In this document: one piece after another, positions 8,570-16,816 of the stretch
Numbering within the stretch: position 1 is the stretch's first letter
Layout: every line of letters starts with the position of its first letter
Source of the DNA: Ferrigenium kumadai
GTDB lineage: Bacteria; Pseudomonadota; Gammaproteobacteria; Burkholderiales; Gallionellaceae
DNA length: 64,000 nt
Direction: 5' to 3'
Assembly: GCF_018324385.1 (NCBI RefSeq)
Contig: NZ_AP019536.1
Coordinates: 1,240,001-1,304,000 of the forward strand
Notes under the pieces: model-generated
What the model was told of the DNA's origin: nothing
Database searches by the model: none
The model's input: only the letters and a program-made list of their open reading frames with translations
Position numbers and translations under genes: made by a program

Positions 8570-9246
8570 CACCTGATAACGGAAGCGACTATATGAAATC
8601 CAACCATACGATATGGTATACGCGACTCACGGCGATGTTCCCGACCGTGGCTATCCTTGCGCTGGTGGTGCTCGGTGGCTGTTCGGTTTTGCCGCCTTCG
8701 CCCCCACCGGACAACATCTATCTGCTGGAAGCCAGGACGACTTCTCTACCAGCCCCGGTCCATCCTGTTTCAGCGACCAGGCGCGATCTTGTGCTCGCGG
8801 TCAGCATGCCGCGTGCCCGTGCCGGTTTCGATACCGCCCGGATGATCTGGGTGCGTCAGGCGCACGGACTCGAGGTCTATTCGCGCAACCGCTGGGCGGA
8901 TACGCCGGCACGCATGCTTGCACCGCAGCTCGTTCAGGCGCTGGAGCGATCCGGAGCGTTCCACGCGGTGGTGCTGTCTCCTTCACGCGTATCGGTCGCG
9001 TTGCGTCTGGATACCGAACTCATCCGCTTGCAGCAGGATTTCACCGTAAAACCGAGTGAAGTGCGCTTCACGCTGGGCGCGCAGTTGATCGACACCGGTA
9101 CGCAGCGGGTGATAGCCACGGCGGAGTTCGACGAGACCGAAAAATGCGAGACCGAGGATGCCTATGGCGGCGTGCTCGCCGCCAATCGGGCGTTGGAACG
9201 TCTGCTGGCCAGACTTGCGGCCTTCTGTGCCGGAAATTCGCGCTGA
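8566..9246 (+). CDS. ABC-type transport auxiliary lipoprotein (PqiC-like)
   Basis: Fourth gene of the lipid transporter operon, overlapping the MCE gene by ATGA. The N-terminus has a hydrophobic stretch ending in a lipobox (VVLGGC, lipidated Cys at about residue 39), so it is probably an outer-membrane lipoprotein. The body (YLLEAR near the start, later WADTPARMLAPQLVQALE) matches the auxiliary lipoprotein family of PqiC/YmbA. A second ATG at 8593 would give a shorter signal. The role is inferred: linking the MCE tunnel to the outer membrane. Confidence 0.85.
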   Translation: MTPDNGSDYMKSNHTIWYTRLTAMFPTVAILALVVLGGCSVLPPSPPPDNIYLLEARTTSLPAPVHPVSATRRDLVLAVSMPRARAGFDTARMIWVRQAHGLEVYSRNRWADTPARMLAPQLVQALERSGAFHAVVLSPSRVSVALRLDTELIRLQQDFTVKPSEVRFTLGAQLIDTGTQRVIATAEFDETEKCETEDAYGGVLAANRALERLLARLAAFCAGNSR

Positions 9247-9338
9247 CCCGCGCATTTTTCCTGATCCAGGATATGCCTGTCCCGGTGCCTGCAGATTAAG
9301 GCAATTACCTTATGGAGAACCGTCCGTTGAGAGGCTAG

Positions 9339-9358
9339 ATTGATGTTCCTTCATCAAT
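9339..9358 (+). promoter_or_regulatory. Hairpin directly upstream of the cupin gene RBS
   Basis: ATTGATG and CATCAAT form a perfect 7-bp stem with a 6-nt loop, ending 1 base before the strong AGGAGG Shine-Dalgarno of the cupin gene. Too AT-rich and lacking a T-run for a terminator; it may be a palindromic operator or an mRNA element. Confidence 0.4.
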
Positions 9359-9371
9359 CAGGAGGTGCCAG

Positions 9372-9731
9372 ATGAAAAAGGCAGAACTCAAGAATTTTGC
9401 GAATGCGGATGAGGTTCGTGAATTTCCAAAGGGGCGGCTTGAGCTGGTCAAGATCGGTGGCGCAACGGTCGGTCGCGCAACCTTCGAGCCGGGGTGGCGA
9501 TGGTCAACGTCTCTCCAGCCGATAGCCAAGACAAAAAGCTGCGAGGCCCCACATTTCCAGTACCACGTATCAGGCATCCTGAAGATCGTCATGGATGACG
9601 GGACCGAGCTGTTGGCTAAGCCGGGCGACGTTTCCAATCTTCCCTCAGGACATGACGCCTGGGTCGTGGGCGATGAGCCGGCAGTCGTTGTCGATTTCCA
9701 GGGAATGATCGACTATGCCAAATCCCGCTAG
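9372..9731 (+). CDS. Cupin-domain protein
   Basis: A 119-residue single-domain cupin: GGATVGRATFEPGWRWS is followed by CEAPHFQYHVSG and DGTELLAKPGD, the spacing of the two cupin motifs. His residues at PHFQYH could bind metal. No signal peptide. Start supported by AGGAGGTG 5 nt upstream of the ATG. It stands alone, about 125 bp after the transporter operon and 75 bp before the kinase gene. Small cupins range from isomerases to sensors, so no substrate is proposed. Confidence 0.8.
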   Translation: MKKAELKNFANADEVREFPKGRLELVKIGGATVGRATFEPGWRWSTSLQPIAKTKSCEAPHFQYHVSGILKIVMDDGTELLAKPGDVSNLPSGHDAWVVGDEPAVVVDFQGMIDYAKSR

Positions 9732-9806
9732 ATGGTCCATAGAGGCATATACAGTGGCGTGTGAAATTATCGAAATGACCGCTGACAACAATCTCCCCAC
9801 AGCCAA

Positions 9807-11090
9807 ATGGACACAATCGACCATTATGAAATCATCAGGGAACTAGGTAGCGGCGGAACCAGCACCGTATATCTTGCGCTGGATGCGTTCAATAACCGGC
9901 AAGTCGCAATCAAGCTGTTTCAGGTGGACACGCTACGCGATCCAAGTCTCGCCAAAGCCCGGCGCAAGCTGTTGCTGACGGAAGCCTCCCTGGTCGGAAA
10001 ATTATCCCATCCGCATATCGTGAAGGTTTTCGATGCCGTCTTGAAAGGCACGAACAATTACATGGTGATGGAGTATGTCGAGGGGAAATCGCTGGCGCAC
10101 TATACCTACCCATCACGTTTGCTGCCGTTCAGTACCATTGCGGAGATCATGTACAAATGCTGCAAGGCGCTGGAATATGCACAACATCAAGGCGTGATAC
10201 ACCGCGACATCAAGCCGGACAACATCCTGTTGAATGCTCAGGGCGACATCAAGATCTCCGATTTCGGCTCGGCGATCATCGTGAGCCATCAAACCACCCA
10301 GGTGGCCGGTGTGGGCTCCCCCGCATACATGTCGCCGGAGCAGTTCAGCGAGCTTGAGTTGACCCACCAGACCGATATCTATTCCCTCGGCGTGACCATG
10401 TTTCAATTGCTCACCGGCAAGTTGCCCTTTGAGTCAGGCAACCAGTTCAGCATGATTTACCAGATCATGAATGTCGAACCGCAGGCTCCGAGCAAATTAC
10501 GCCCCGAAGTCCCTCCGGAACTGGATGCCATTGTGCTGCATGCCATGGAGAAAGACCGGTCCCGGCGCTACCAGACATGGGATGAGTTTGCACATGATCT
10601 GATGAGTTTCTTCAGCAATAACGTGGTGACGCAGACGGAAATCTTCGACATGGAGAAATTCGATATCTTGCGCGAACTGCTTTTCTTCAAGAATTTCAGT
10701 GATGTCGAATTGTGGGAGGTGCTGCGCATCAGCGAATGGCGCAAGGTGAACAGCGGTGAAATCATTTTGCGTGAAGGAGAACGGGGGCGAGAGTTCTATA
10801 TTCTGGGGCAGGGATCGGTCAAAGTGCTCAAGGACGGGCTTGTGTTGAGCGTCTTGAACAAAGGGGATTGCTTCGGTGAAATGGCGCACCTGTCCGAGCG
10901 GGCCTTTACCCGCTCCACGGATGTGGTCGCAGATTCCAATGTCACCCTGATCGAAATCAATCCGGATATGCTGAAGAGGGCTACGACAGAGTGCCGTTTC
11001 AAGATCGACGGCGCTTTTCTGCGATTATTGGTAAAACGCCTCGATGACGCGAATACGCGCATTTCCCATCTCTTGTCGTCCCTCTCGTGA
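9807..11090 (+). CDS. Ser/Thr protein kinase with cyclic-nucleotide-binding domain
   Basis: A Hanks-type kinase covers about residues 7-265: glycine loop GSGGTSTVY, catalytic Lys in VAIKLF, HRDIKPDNIL catalytic loop, DFGSA, and the activation segment ending in SPEQ in place of APE. A cNMP-binding domain follows (about 285-410: LREGERGREFYILGQG, GDCFGEMAHL). No membrane helix, so it is cytosolic. The order kinase then cNMP-binding is inverted relative to eukaryotic PKG. The start context has little RBS. It converges with rlmM 19 bp downstream. Ligand and substrates are unknown. Confidence 0.92.
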   Translation: MDTIDHYEIIRELGSGGTSTVYLALDAFNNRQVAIKLFQVDTLRDPSLAKARRKLLLTEASLVGKLSHPHIVKVFDAVLKGTNNYMVMEYVEGKSLAHYTYPSRLLPFSTIAEIMYKCCKALEYAQHQGVIHRDIKPDNILLNAQGDIKISDFGSAIIVSHQTTQVAGVGSPAYMSPEQFSELELTHQTDIYSLGVTMFQLLTGKLPFESGNQFSMIYQIMNVEPQAPSKLRPEVPPELDAIVLHAMEKDRSRRYQTWDEFAHDLMSFFSNNVVTQTEIFDMEKFDILRELLFFKNFSDVELWEVLRISEWRKVNSGEIILREGERGREFYILGQGSVKVLKDGLVLSVLNKGDCFGEMAHLSERAFTRSTDVVADSNVTLIEINPDMLKRATTECRFKIDGAFLRLLVKRLDDANTRISHLLSSLS

Positions 11091-11109
11091 GGGATATCCC
11101 CCAATACGC

Positions 11110-12186
11110 TTAGCCCTTGGTGCGCACCAGAAACACCGTCACTTCTTCGCGGTCATGGTAGAGCTGCTTGGCGCTCATCCGGTAGTTGATGCCTTCTTCG
11201 TCCAGTTGCGCGCGGATGCCGTTCAGTGCGCCGTCCACTGCGGCGAGGCGCTGCTTCATCGGCAGCTTGAGGTTGAAGATAGCGTGTCTTGCGTATCCGG
11301 CAGCGAACCAGTTGCCGATCAGCGCGCCGACCTTCGCTGGCTTCTCGACCATGTCGCACACCAGCCAGTCCACCGCCTTGCGCGGCGCGTACTTGAAGCC
11401 GTCCTGACGCAGGTGCTGCACCAGCGGGTGGTTCGCCAGCACGCCCTTCATCGGGCCGTTGTCGACCGCGGTGACGCGGATGCCGCGCTTGACCAGTTGC
11501 CAGGTCCAGCCGCCGGGGGCCGCGCCGAGATCGACGGCGGTCATGCCCTGACGCAGCAGGCGGGTCTGTTCGCTTTTGTCCATGAACACTTCGATGGCCT
11601 CGGCCAGTTTCAGCGTGGAACGGCTCGGTGCTTCCGATGGCATGTGCTGGCGCAGGATGCCCATGTGCCAGGGCGCGCTGTTGTATGGATCGCTGCTGCC
11701 GATCAGCGCAGTGGACTTGTCCGGGAAGAACACATGCAGGCGCGGCAGTTTTCTGTTTGCGTCTTGGGTGTCTTCAGGCAATTTTCCCTGCGAGCGCAGC
11801 GGCTCTTCCAGCAGCGGCTGGAAGCGGCGGGTGAACGCGGACAGCGTCTTGCCGTCGTTGGTGTCAGGCACTTCCAGCCACAGCGTGCCGAAGGTCTCGG
11901 GCAGCTCCGCAATGGCCTCGACCAGCGGCGTGAGGCGGTCGCGATCAGACAGCTCTTCGATGATGTAATGCAGCCGGATCAGCTGGCGCGCGAACACCAG
12001 TTCGCGGTAGGACAGCTGTTGATCGTTGAGCACGACCACGACATAGCCGCTGTCGGCCTGGATCGGCGGTTGTTCGGCGATCACCGGTTTCTGCTGGCGC
12101 GCCTGGCGCAGGGCCTCCTGTGCGCAGTCCTGTTCGAAGCCGGGACGGCAGTACAGCAGCCAATGGGTGGTGGAAGGTTCTTGCAT
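11110..12186 (-). CDS. rlmM: 23S rRNA 2'-O-ribose methyltransferase RlmM
   Basis: Methylates the 2'-hydroxyl of C2498 in 23S rRNA. The 358-residue length, N-terminal THUMP-like domain, and Rossmann SAM-binding motif (VDLGAAPGGWTWQL) followed by VTAVDNGPM and the LVCDMVEKP active-site segment identify the YgdE/RlmM family. Minus strand, 20 bp downstream of the TRIC-family gene with which it may share a transcript. Confidence 0.93.
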   Translation of the reverse strand: MQEPSTTHWLLYCRPGFEQDCAQEALRQARQQKPVIAEQPPIQADSGYVVVVLNDQQLSYRELVFARQLIRLHYIIEELSDRDRLTPLVEAIAELPETFGTLWLEVPDTNDGKTLSAFTRRFQPLLEEPLRSQGKLPEDTQDANRKLPRLHVFFPDKSTALIGSSDPYNSAPWHMGILRQHMPSEAPSRSTLKLAEAIEVFMDKSEQTRLLRQGMTAVDLGAAPGGWTWQLVKRGIRVTAVDNGPMKGVLANHPLVQHLRQDGFKYAPRKAVDWLVCDMVEKPAKVGALIGNWFAAGYARHAIFNLKLPMKQRLAAVDGALNGIRAQLDEEGINYRMSAKQLYHDREEVTVFLVRTKG

Positions 12187-12206
12187 GTGCGGCCTCTATA
12201 TGGGTT

Positions 12207-12818
12207 TTAAACGTCCGAGCGCAGACGCGGCAGGTGGATGTGCCAGCGGATCGCGGCGAGGCGTATCGCCACCGTACAGATCATGGCGAACAGGATGGCC
12301 AGGTTGTGCCCCATGCCATAGTCGTCGAGGGCGATCAGCAGCAGGGCGCCCGCCAGCGAGGCGGTGGCATAGATGTCGGTGCGGAAGATCAGCGGGACTT
12401 CGTTGCACAGGATGTCGCGGATCACGCCGCCGAACACGCCGGTGATCACGCCCATCAGGGCGGCGATCAGCCAGGGAACACCGAGCTGGAGCGCGACGCT
12501 GGTGCCGATCACGGTGAACAGCGCCAAGCCTATCGCATCGGGCACGAGGAAGAAATTCTTGGGCAGCCTGATGCGGCGGCTCAGGAAAAACGTGAGCGTG
12601 CCGGCCACCATGCCCACCACGACGTAGATCGGGTCGTGCACCCAGTACACCGGCAGACGGCCCAGCAGGAGGTCGCGGACCGTGCCGCCGCCGATGCCGG
12701 AAATCACCGCGATTACCACCACCCCGAACAGGTCCAGTTCGCGGCGGCGCGCTTCCAGCGTGGCGGTGATGGCGCAGACGGCGACGGCACAAAGGTCAAG
12801 GAGGTAGATCAGATTCAT
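12207..12818 (-). CDS. TRIC-family cation channel (UPF0126, YicG-like)
   Basis: A 203-residue inner-membrane protein with about seven hydrophobic helices and the duplicated glycine-rich signature of this family (GIGGGTVRDLL and GVFGGVIRDIL). Prokaryotic TRIC proteins form trimeric monovalent cation channels; the physiological role of this branch is not settled. A -10 box on the same strand lies about 28 bp upstream of the start. Confidence 0.9.
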   Translation of the reverse strand: MNLIYLLDLCAVAVCAITATLEARRRELDLFGVVVIAVISGIGGGTVRDLLLGRLPVYWVHDPIYVVVGMVAGTLTFFLSRRIRLPKNFFLVPDAIGLALFTVIGTSVALQLGVPWLIAALMGVITGVFGGVIRDILCNEVPLIFRTDIYATASLAGALLLIALDDYGMGHNLAILFAMICTVAIRLAAIRWHIHLPRLRSDV

Positions 12819-12845
12819 GGGAAGGTATCGGGAATGAAGGCGCGC

Positions 12846-12851
12846 ATTATA
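12846..12851 (-). promoter_or_regulatory. Likely -10 box for the TRIC-family gene
   Basis: TATAAT on the minus strand followed by GCGCGCC, the same context as the -10 boxes of rpsF and rpsB in this window. No good -35 hexamer is visible. Confidence 0.4.
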
Positions 12852-12911
12852 CGGGGCGTGGCGGTATCCGCGTGCGCATTCGGCCGGGAGCGCGTGGCAT
12901 GGTAATATCGG

Positions 12912-12927
12912 CGCCTATTTTTAGGCG
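12912..12927 (+). promoter_or_regulatory. Short hairpin in the HAD gene leader
   Basis: CGCCTA-TTTT-TAGGCG, a 6-bp perfect stem ending 8 bp before the ATG, adjacent to the RBS. A TAATAT sequence at 12903-12908 could be the -10. It may modulate initiation of the HAD gene. Confidence 0.35.
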
Positions 12928-12935
12928 GCAGGGCG

Positions 12936-13592
12936 ATGGGCAAGCGTTACGATTTGATAGTGTTCGACTGGGACGGGACGGTGATGGATTCGACCGCGGT
13001 GATCGCGGGCTCGATCCAGGCCGCGTGCCGCGACCTGGATCTGCCTGTGCCGAGCGACGAGGATGCGCGCCACGTGATCGGCCTCGGGCTGGGGCAGGCG
13101 CTGCGCCATGCCGTGCCGACGGCGCCGGAATCCATGTACGAACCGCTGGCGGAACGTTACCGCCATCACTTCCTCGCGCAGGACCAGACCATCCCGTTGT
13201 TCGAGGGAGCACGCGAAACCATAGAGGAACTGCACGGCGCTGGATACTGGCTGGGCGTGGCCACGGGCAAGAGTCGCGCGGGGCTGGAGCGCGTGCTGGA
13301 TGCCAGCGGATTGCGGTCGTATTTTCACGCCACGCGCACGGCGGACCAGACCTTTTCCAAGCCGCATCCGGCGATGCTGCTGGAACTGATGGACGAACTG
13401 GCGGTCGACGCAGACCGCACGCTGATGATCGGCGATACCACACACGATGTCCAGCTGGCGCAGAATGCCGGGGTGGACGTGGTGGCGGTGGCATACGGCG
13501 CGCATCCGCCCGAGCAGTTGCAGGAGCTGGCGCCGCTCGCGCTGGTTGGGGATTTCGCCGAACTGCGCGAGTGGCTGAGAAACAATGCTTAA
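12936..13592 (+). CDS. HAD-superfamily hydrolase, phosphoglycolate phosphatase-like
   Basis: A 218-residue subfamily IA HAD phosphatase. Motif I is FDWDGTVMDS (nucleophile Asp and acid Asp), motif III Lys is in FSKPHP, and motif IV is GDTTHDVQLA. A helical cap lies between about 18 and 85. In many betaproteobacteria this gene sits between rluC and sppA; here sppA follows 22 bp downstream but rluC is absent. Substrate is not determined by sequence. Confidence 0.9.
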   Translation: MGKRYDLIVFDWDGTVMDSTAVIAGSIQAACRDLDLPVPSDEDARHVIGLGLGQALRHAVPTAPESMYEPLAERYRHHFLAQDQTIPLFEGARETIEELHGAGYWLGVATGKSRAGLERVLDASGLRSYFHATRTADQTFSKPHPAMLLELMDELAVDADRTLMIGDTTHDVQLAQNAGVDVVAVAYGAHPPEQLQELAPLALVGDFAELREWLRNNA

Positions 13593-13614
13593 CGTTTAGA
13601 TAAAAGGAATTGCG

Positions 13615-14565
13615 ATGTCGGATCAGAACAACAACAATTGGGAACGCGGTGTGCTGGAGAAACTGGCGATGTCCGCCGTTCAGGAACAGCGCCGTGCTCG
13701 CCATTGGGGCATCTTCTTCAAGGCGCTGACCTTCGGCTACCTGTTCCTGGTGCTGTTCATCATCATGGGCTGGTTCGGCGAGAAGGAGCCCGCATTGAGT
13801 ACCGGCAAGCACACCGCGCTGATCGACATGCAGGGCGTGATCGCACCGGATTCCGCGGCGAGCGCCGATTTCCTGATCCCGAGCCTGCAGGATGCCTTCG
13901 AGGATAAGGGCACTCAGGGTGTGATCCTGCGCATCAACAGCCCCGGCGGCAGCCCGGTTCAGGCGGGGCAGATCAACGACGAGATCCGCCGCCTGCGCGC
14001 GAAGTACCCGCAGATCCCGCTGCATGTGGTGGTCGAGGACATTTGCGCTTCCGGCGGTTACTACGTGGCAGTCGCGGCCGACAAGATCTTTGTGGACAAG
14101 GCCAGTCTGATCGGCTCCATCGGGGTGCTGATGGACGGTTTCGGCTTCACCGGTACGATGGAGAAGATGGGCGTGGAGCGCCGCCTGCTCACCGCGGGCG
14201 AGAACAAAGGTTTCCTCGATCCTTTCTCGCCTGCCGATCCGAAACAGCAGGCATACGCCAAGCAGATGCTCGCAGAGATCCACCAGCAGTTCATCGACGT
14301 GGTTAAGCAGGGGCGCGGCAAGCGCCTGAAGGAAACGCCTGACACTTTCAGCGGCCTGGTGTGGAACGGCCAGCGCGGCGTGGAGATGGGGCTGGCGGAC
14401 GGTTACGGCAGCGTGGAGTCGGTGGCGCGCGACGTGATCAAGGCCGAGAAGATCGTGAACTTCACCATGAAGGAAAGCTTCGGCGAACGTCTGGCGAAGC
14501 GTTTCGGCGCGGGTGTGGCGAGCGCGTTGGGCTATTCGGCACAGGGCGGCGTATCGCTACGCTAA
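13615..14565 (+). CDS. sppA: Signal peptide peptidase SppA, S49 family, short form
   Basis: Membrane-bound serine protease that degrades cleaved signal peptides. One membrane helix lies at about 38-58. The catalytic pair is Ser146 (CASGGYY) and Lys198 (AGENKGFLDPF), the same spacing as the 36-kDa Bacillus SppA rather than the double-length E. coli enzyme. 316 residues. Co-directional with the HAD gene upstream; an RBS (AAGGAATTGCG) precedes the ATG. Confidence 0.93.
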   Translation: MSDQNNNNWERGVLEKLAMSAVQEQRRARHWGIFFKALTFGYLFLVLFIIMGWFGEKEPALSTGKHTALIDMQGVIAPDSAASADFLIPSLQDAFEDKGTQGVILRINSPGGSPVQAGQINDEIRRLRAKYPQIPLHVVVEDICASGGYYVAVAADKIFVDKASLIGSIGVLMDGFGFTGTMEKMGVERRLLTAGENKGFLDPFSPADPKQQAYAKQMLAEIHQQFIDVVKQGRGKRLKETPDTFSGLVWNGQRGVEMGLADGYGSVESVARDVIKAEKIVNFTMKESFGERLAKRFGAGVASALGYSAQGGVSLR

Positions 14566-14578
14566 CAGCTTTAGTTCC

Positions 14579-14640
14579 GTAGGTCGGGTTAGCCAAGGGC
14601 GTAACGCGACATTTTCGATTATCGTCGGGTTACCCGACCT
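14579..14640. repeat. Palindromic intergenic repeat overlapping a gene end
   Basis: GTAGGTCGGGTTA at the left and TTACCCGACCT at the right form an inverted repeat (10 of 11 matching) around a GTAACGCGACA core. This resembles the dispersed palindromic repeats common in proteobacterial genomes. It lies between the convergent sppA and DUF255 genes and supplies the last codons and stop of the latter. It may act as a bidirectional terminator. Confidence 0.65.
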
Positions 14641-16660
14641 GCAGCATCCTCAATAACTCGTCGATATCGGTGACCGGCGGCAGGCATTGCGTGCCGCGGC
14701 ACAGCCATGCGGTGGTTTGCTCACCTGATGGTTTGTCGAGTGTTTCCGGCAAACCTTCTATCCTGTCACTCAGCACTACGGTAATCACGTCCGGCAGGTG
14801 GCGCCGCTGCAATGCGGCCTGCCACTTGGAGGCCTCTTTGCCGCGCAGCACCAGCAGGCCGGATGGCTGCAGCAGTTCCGCAAGTGCGGTGCACAGGCTG
14901 CAGTGGTAGCTTGCGGCCTGTTGCAGGGCGGGGAAGAACAACTTCAGGCAGCGTTCCGCCGCCGCACGATATCTCTCGTCTCCGGTCAGTAAAGCCAGGC
15001 GCAGCAGGGCCTGCGCCGCGATGCCGTTGCCCGATGGCGTGGCATCGTCTTGCGCGGTCTTGTTGCGCTGGATCAGCGCTTCATGGTCGTGGCTGGTGAA
15101 GAAAAAGCCGCCATTTTGTTTGTCCTCGAAACGCTCCAGCAGCGCGTCCGCGAGTTGCACGGCGAAGTCCAGGTCGGCCTTCCTGAATTCGGTTTGCATC
15201 AGTTCCAGCGCGGCATTCAGCAGGAAAGCATGGTCGTCCAGATAGGCGTTGAGGTGCGCCTTGCCGTCCTTGCAGGTCGCGAGCAGCTTGCCGTCGCGCC
15301 ACAGGGCGGTGCGCACGAAATCCATTGCGCGCTGCGCGGAACGCAGCCAGTCTTCGCGTCCGAACGCGCGCGCGGCGCGCGCCATGCCCGCGATCATCAG
15401 GCCGTTCCATCCGCCGAGGATCTTCTCGTCGCGGCCGGGGTGCACGCGCTTCTCGCGTGCGGCGAAAAGTTTTCCCCTTACGCTGGCGATCAGCGCCTCG
15501 GTTTGCTCGTGCGTAACCTGCAGGTGCCGGGCGACGAAGTCAGGCGTTGCACGGACGCGCGGGTTCCAGGCGCGCTCCTCGAAATTGGGCGGCCATTCGA
15601 TGCCGTAATAGGTCTTGGCGACTTCATATTCCTGCTCGGTCAGCAGCTGGCGCACCTCGACTATCTGCCACAGGTAGAACTTGCCTTCCTCATGCTCCGA
15701 GTCCGCGTCCAGTGAGGAGTAGTAGCCGCCCTCGGGGGATTGCATCTCGCGCAGCACCCAGTTCGCGGTCTGTTCCACCACACGCGCGAACAGCGGCTCA
15801 CCGAACTCTTGCCAAGCGGCGCTGTACAGGGACAGCATCAGGCCGTTGTCGTAGAGCATCTTTTCGAAGTGCGGGATGTTCCACTCGGCATCGACGCTGT
15901 AGCGGCAGAAGCCGCCGCCGAGCTGGTCGTATAGCCCGCCGTGCGCCATGTGCTGCAGACTGTAGCGCACCATGTGCAGCACGAACTCGTCGCCGGTCTT
16001 GTGGCCGTTGCGCAGCAGCAGGTCGAGTTCCGCCGGGTGCAGGAACTTGGGTGCATCGCCGAAACCGCCGTTGACCTTGTCGAACTGGTCGCCGAGCCGG
16101 CTCAGCGCCTGCTCGATCGGTTCGCGGTTCAGCGGTGTCTCCTTGCCGCGGGGCGGCTGGATATCGGCGAGTGCGGCCGCCAGTTGCCTGCCCTGAGCGG
16201 CTAGATCGGCGCGGTTCTCTGCATATACCTGAGCAACGCGTTGCAGCACGTCGGTGAAGGAGGGAAGGTTGTAACGCGCCTGTTTCGGAAAATAGGTTCC
16301 GCCGAAGAACGGCGTGCCATCCGGGCTGAGGAACATGTTCAGCGGCCAGCCGCCGCTGCGCTGCGTCAGCAGGTAGTGTGCGTTCTGGTAGACCTGGTCG
16401 AGATCGGGACGCTCCTCGCGATCCACCTTGATGTTGATGAAGTGTTGGTTCATCAGCGCCGCGGTATCCTCGTCCTCGAACGACTCGTGCGCCATGACGT
16501 GGCACCAGTGGCAGGCCGAATAGCCGACGGACAGCAGGATGGGCTTGTCCTGCTCGCGCGCGAGCCGCAGCGACTCGGGGTTCCATGCATGCCAGTCCAC
16601 GGGGTTATTGGCATGCTGCTGGAGGTAGGGACTTGTTTCCTTTGCCAATTCATTAGCCAT
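14630..16660 (-). CDS. Thioredoxin-fold DUF255 protein (YyaL / SPATA20 family)
   Basis: A 676-residue protein with an N-terminal thioredoxin-like domain carrying C50-H-W-C53 (SACHWCHVMAHESF) and an (alpha/alpha) barrel-like region of the glycoside-hydrolase fold type (GGWNGLMIAGMARA is characteristic). Despite glycosidase-like folds, the molecular function is unknown. No signal peptide. Start follows the typical MANELAKETSPYL N-terminus. The last codons come from a palindromic repeat, so the natural C-terminus may have been altered slightly. Confidence 0.9.
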   Translation of the reverse strand: MANELAKETSPYLQQHANNPVDWHAWNPESLRLAREQDKPILLSVGYSACHWCHVMAHESFEDEDTAALMNQHFINIKVDREERPDLDQVYQNAHYLLTQRSGGWPLNMFLSPDGTPFFGGTYFPKQARYNLPSFTDVLQRVAQVYAENRADLAAQGRQLAAALADIQPPRGKETPLNREPIEQALSRLGDQFDKVNGGFGDAPKFLHPAELDLLLRNGHKTGDEFVLHMVRYSLQHMAHGGLYDQLGGGFCRYSVDAEWNIPHFEKMLYDNGLMLSLYSAAWQEFGEPLFARVVEQTANWVLREMQSPEGGYYSSLDADSEHEEGKFYLWQIVEVRQLLTEQEYEVAKTYYGIEWPPNFEERAWNPRVRATPDFVARHLQVTHEQTEALIASVRGKLFAAREKRVHPGRDEKILGGWNGLMIAGMARAARAFGREDWLRSAQRAMDFVRTALWRDGKLLATCKDGKAHLNAYLDDHAFLLNAALELMQTEFRKADLDFAVQLADALLERFEDKQNGGFFFTSHDHEALIQRNKTAQDDATPSGNGIAAQALLRLALLTGDERYRAAAERCLKLFFPALQQAASYHCSLCTALAELLQPSGLLVLRGKEASKWQAALQRRHLPDVITVVLSDRIEGLPETLDKPSGEQTTAWLCRGTQCLPPVTDIDELLRMLQVG

Positions 16661-16673
16661 CGGTTGCCCCCAT

Positions 16674-16791
16674 AAATTCGTTTTGCGGGCGAATCGCGGT
16701 GTCGCGTGCTTGCTCGCTCCTCGTTTATCCGTTCGATATGTCTCGTCGTTCGCTGTGCGGCTCCTTGCGCTTCATCCCGCAAAACGAATTT
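16674..16791. repeat. 16-bp perfect inverted repeat flanking an 86-bp unit
   Basis: AAATTCGTTTTGCGGG at 16674-16689 is the exact reverse complement of 16776-16791. The 86 bp between hold no ORF I trust. A degenerate copy of one arm (CGAATTTGCGGG) follows at about 16796. The unit fills the gap between the DUF255 gene and tesA. It could be a miniature inverted-repeat element or a small structured RNA. Confidence 0.6.
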
Positions 16792-16816
16792 CTGACGAAT
16801 TTGCGGGTTGGTGAGG

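Noticed and set aside
12847..14283. Long minus-strand ORF of 478 codons
   Set aside because: Antisense to the HAD and sppA genes; composition is the low-complexity type of a GC-rich shadow frame.
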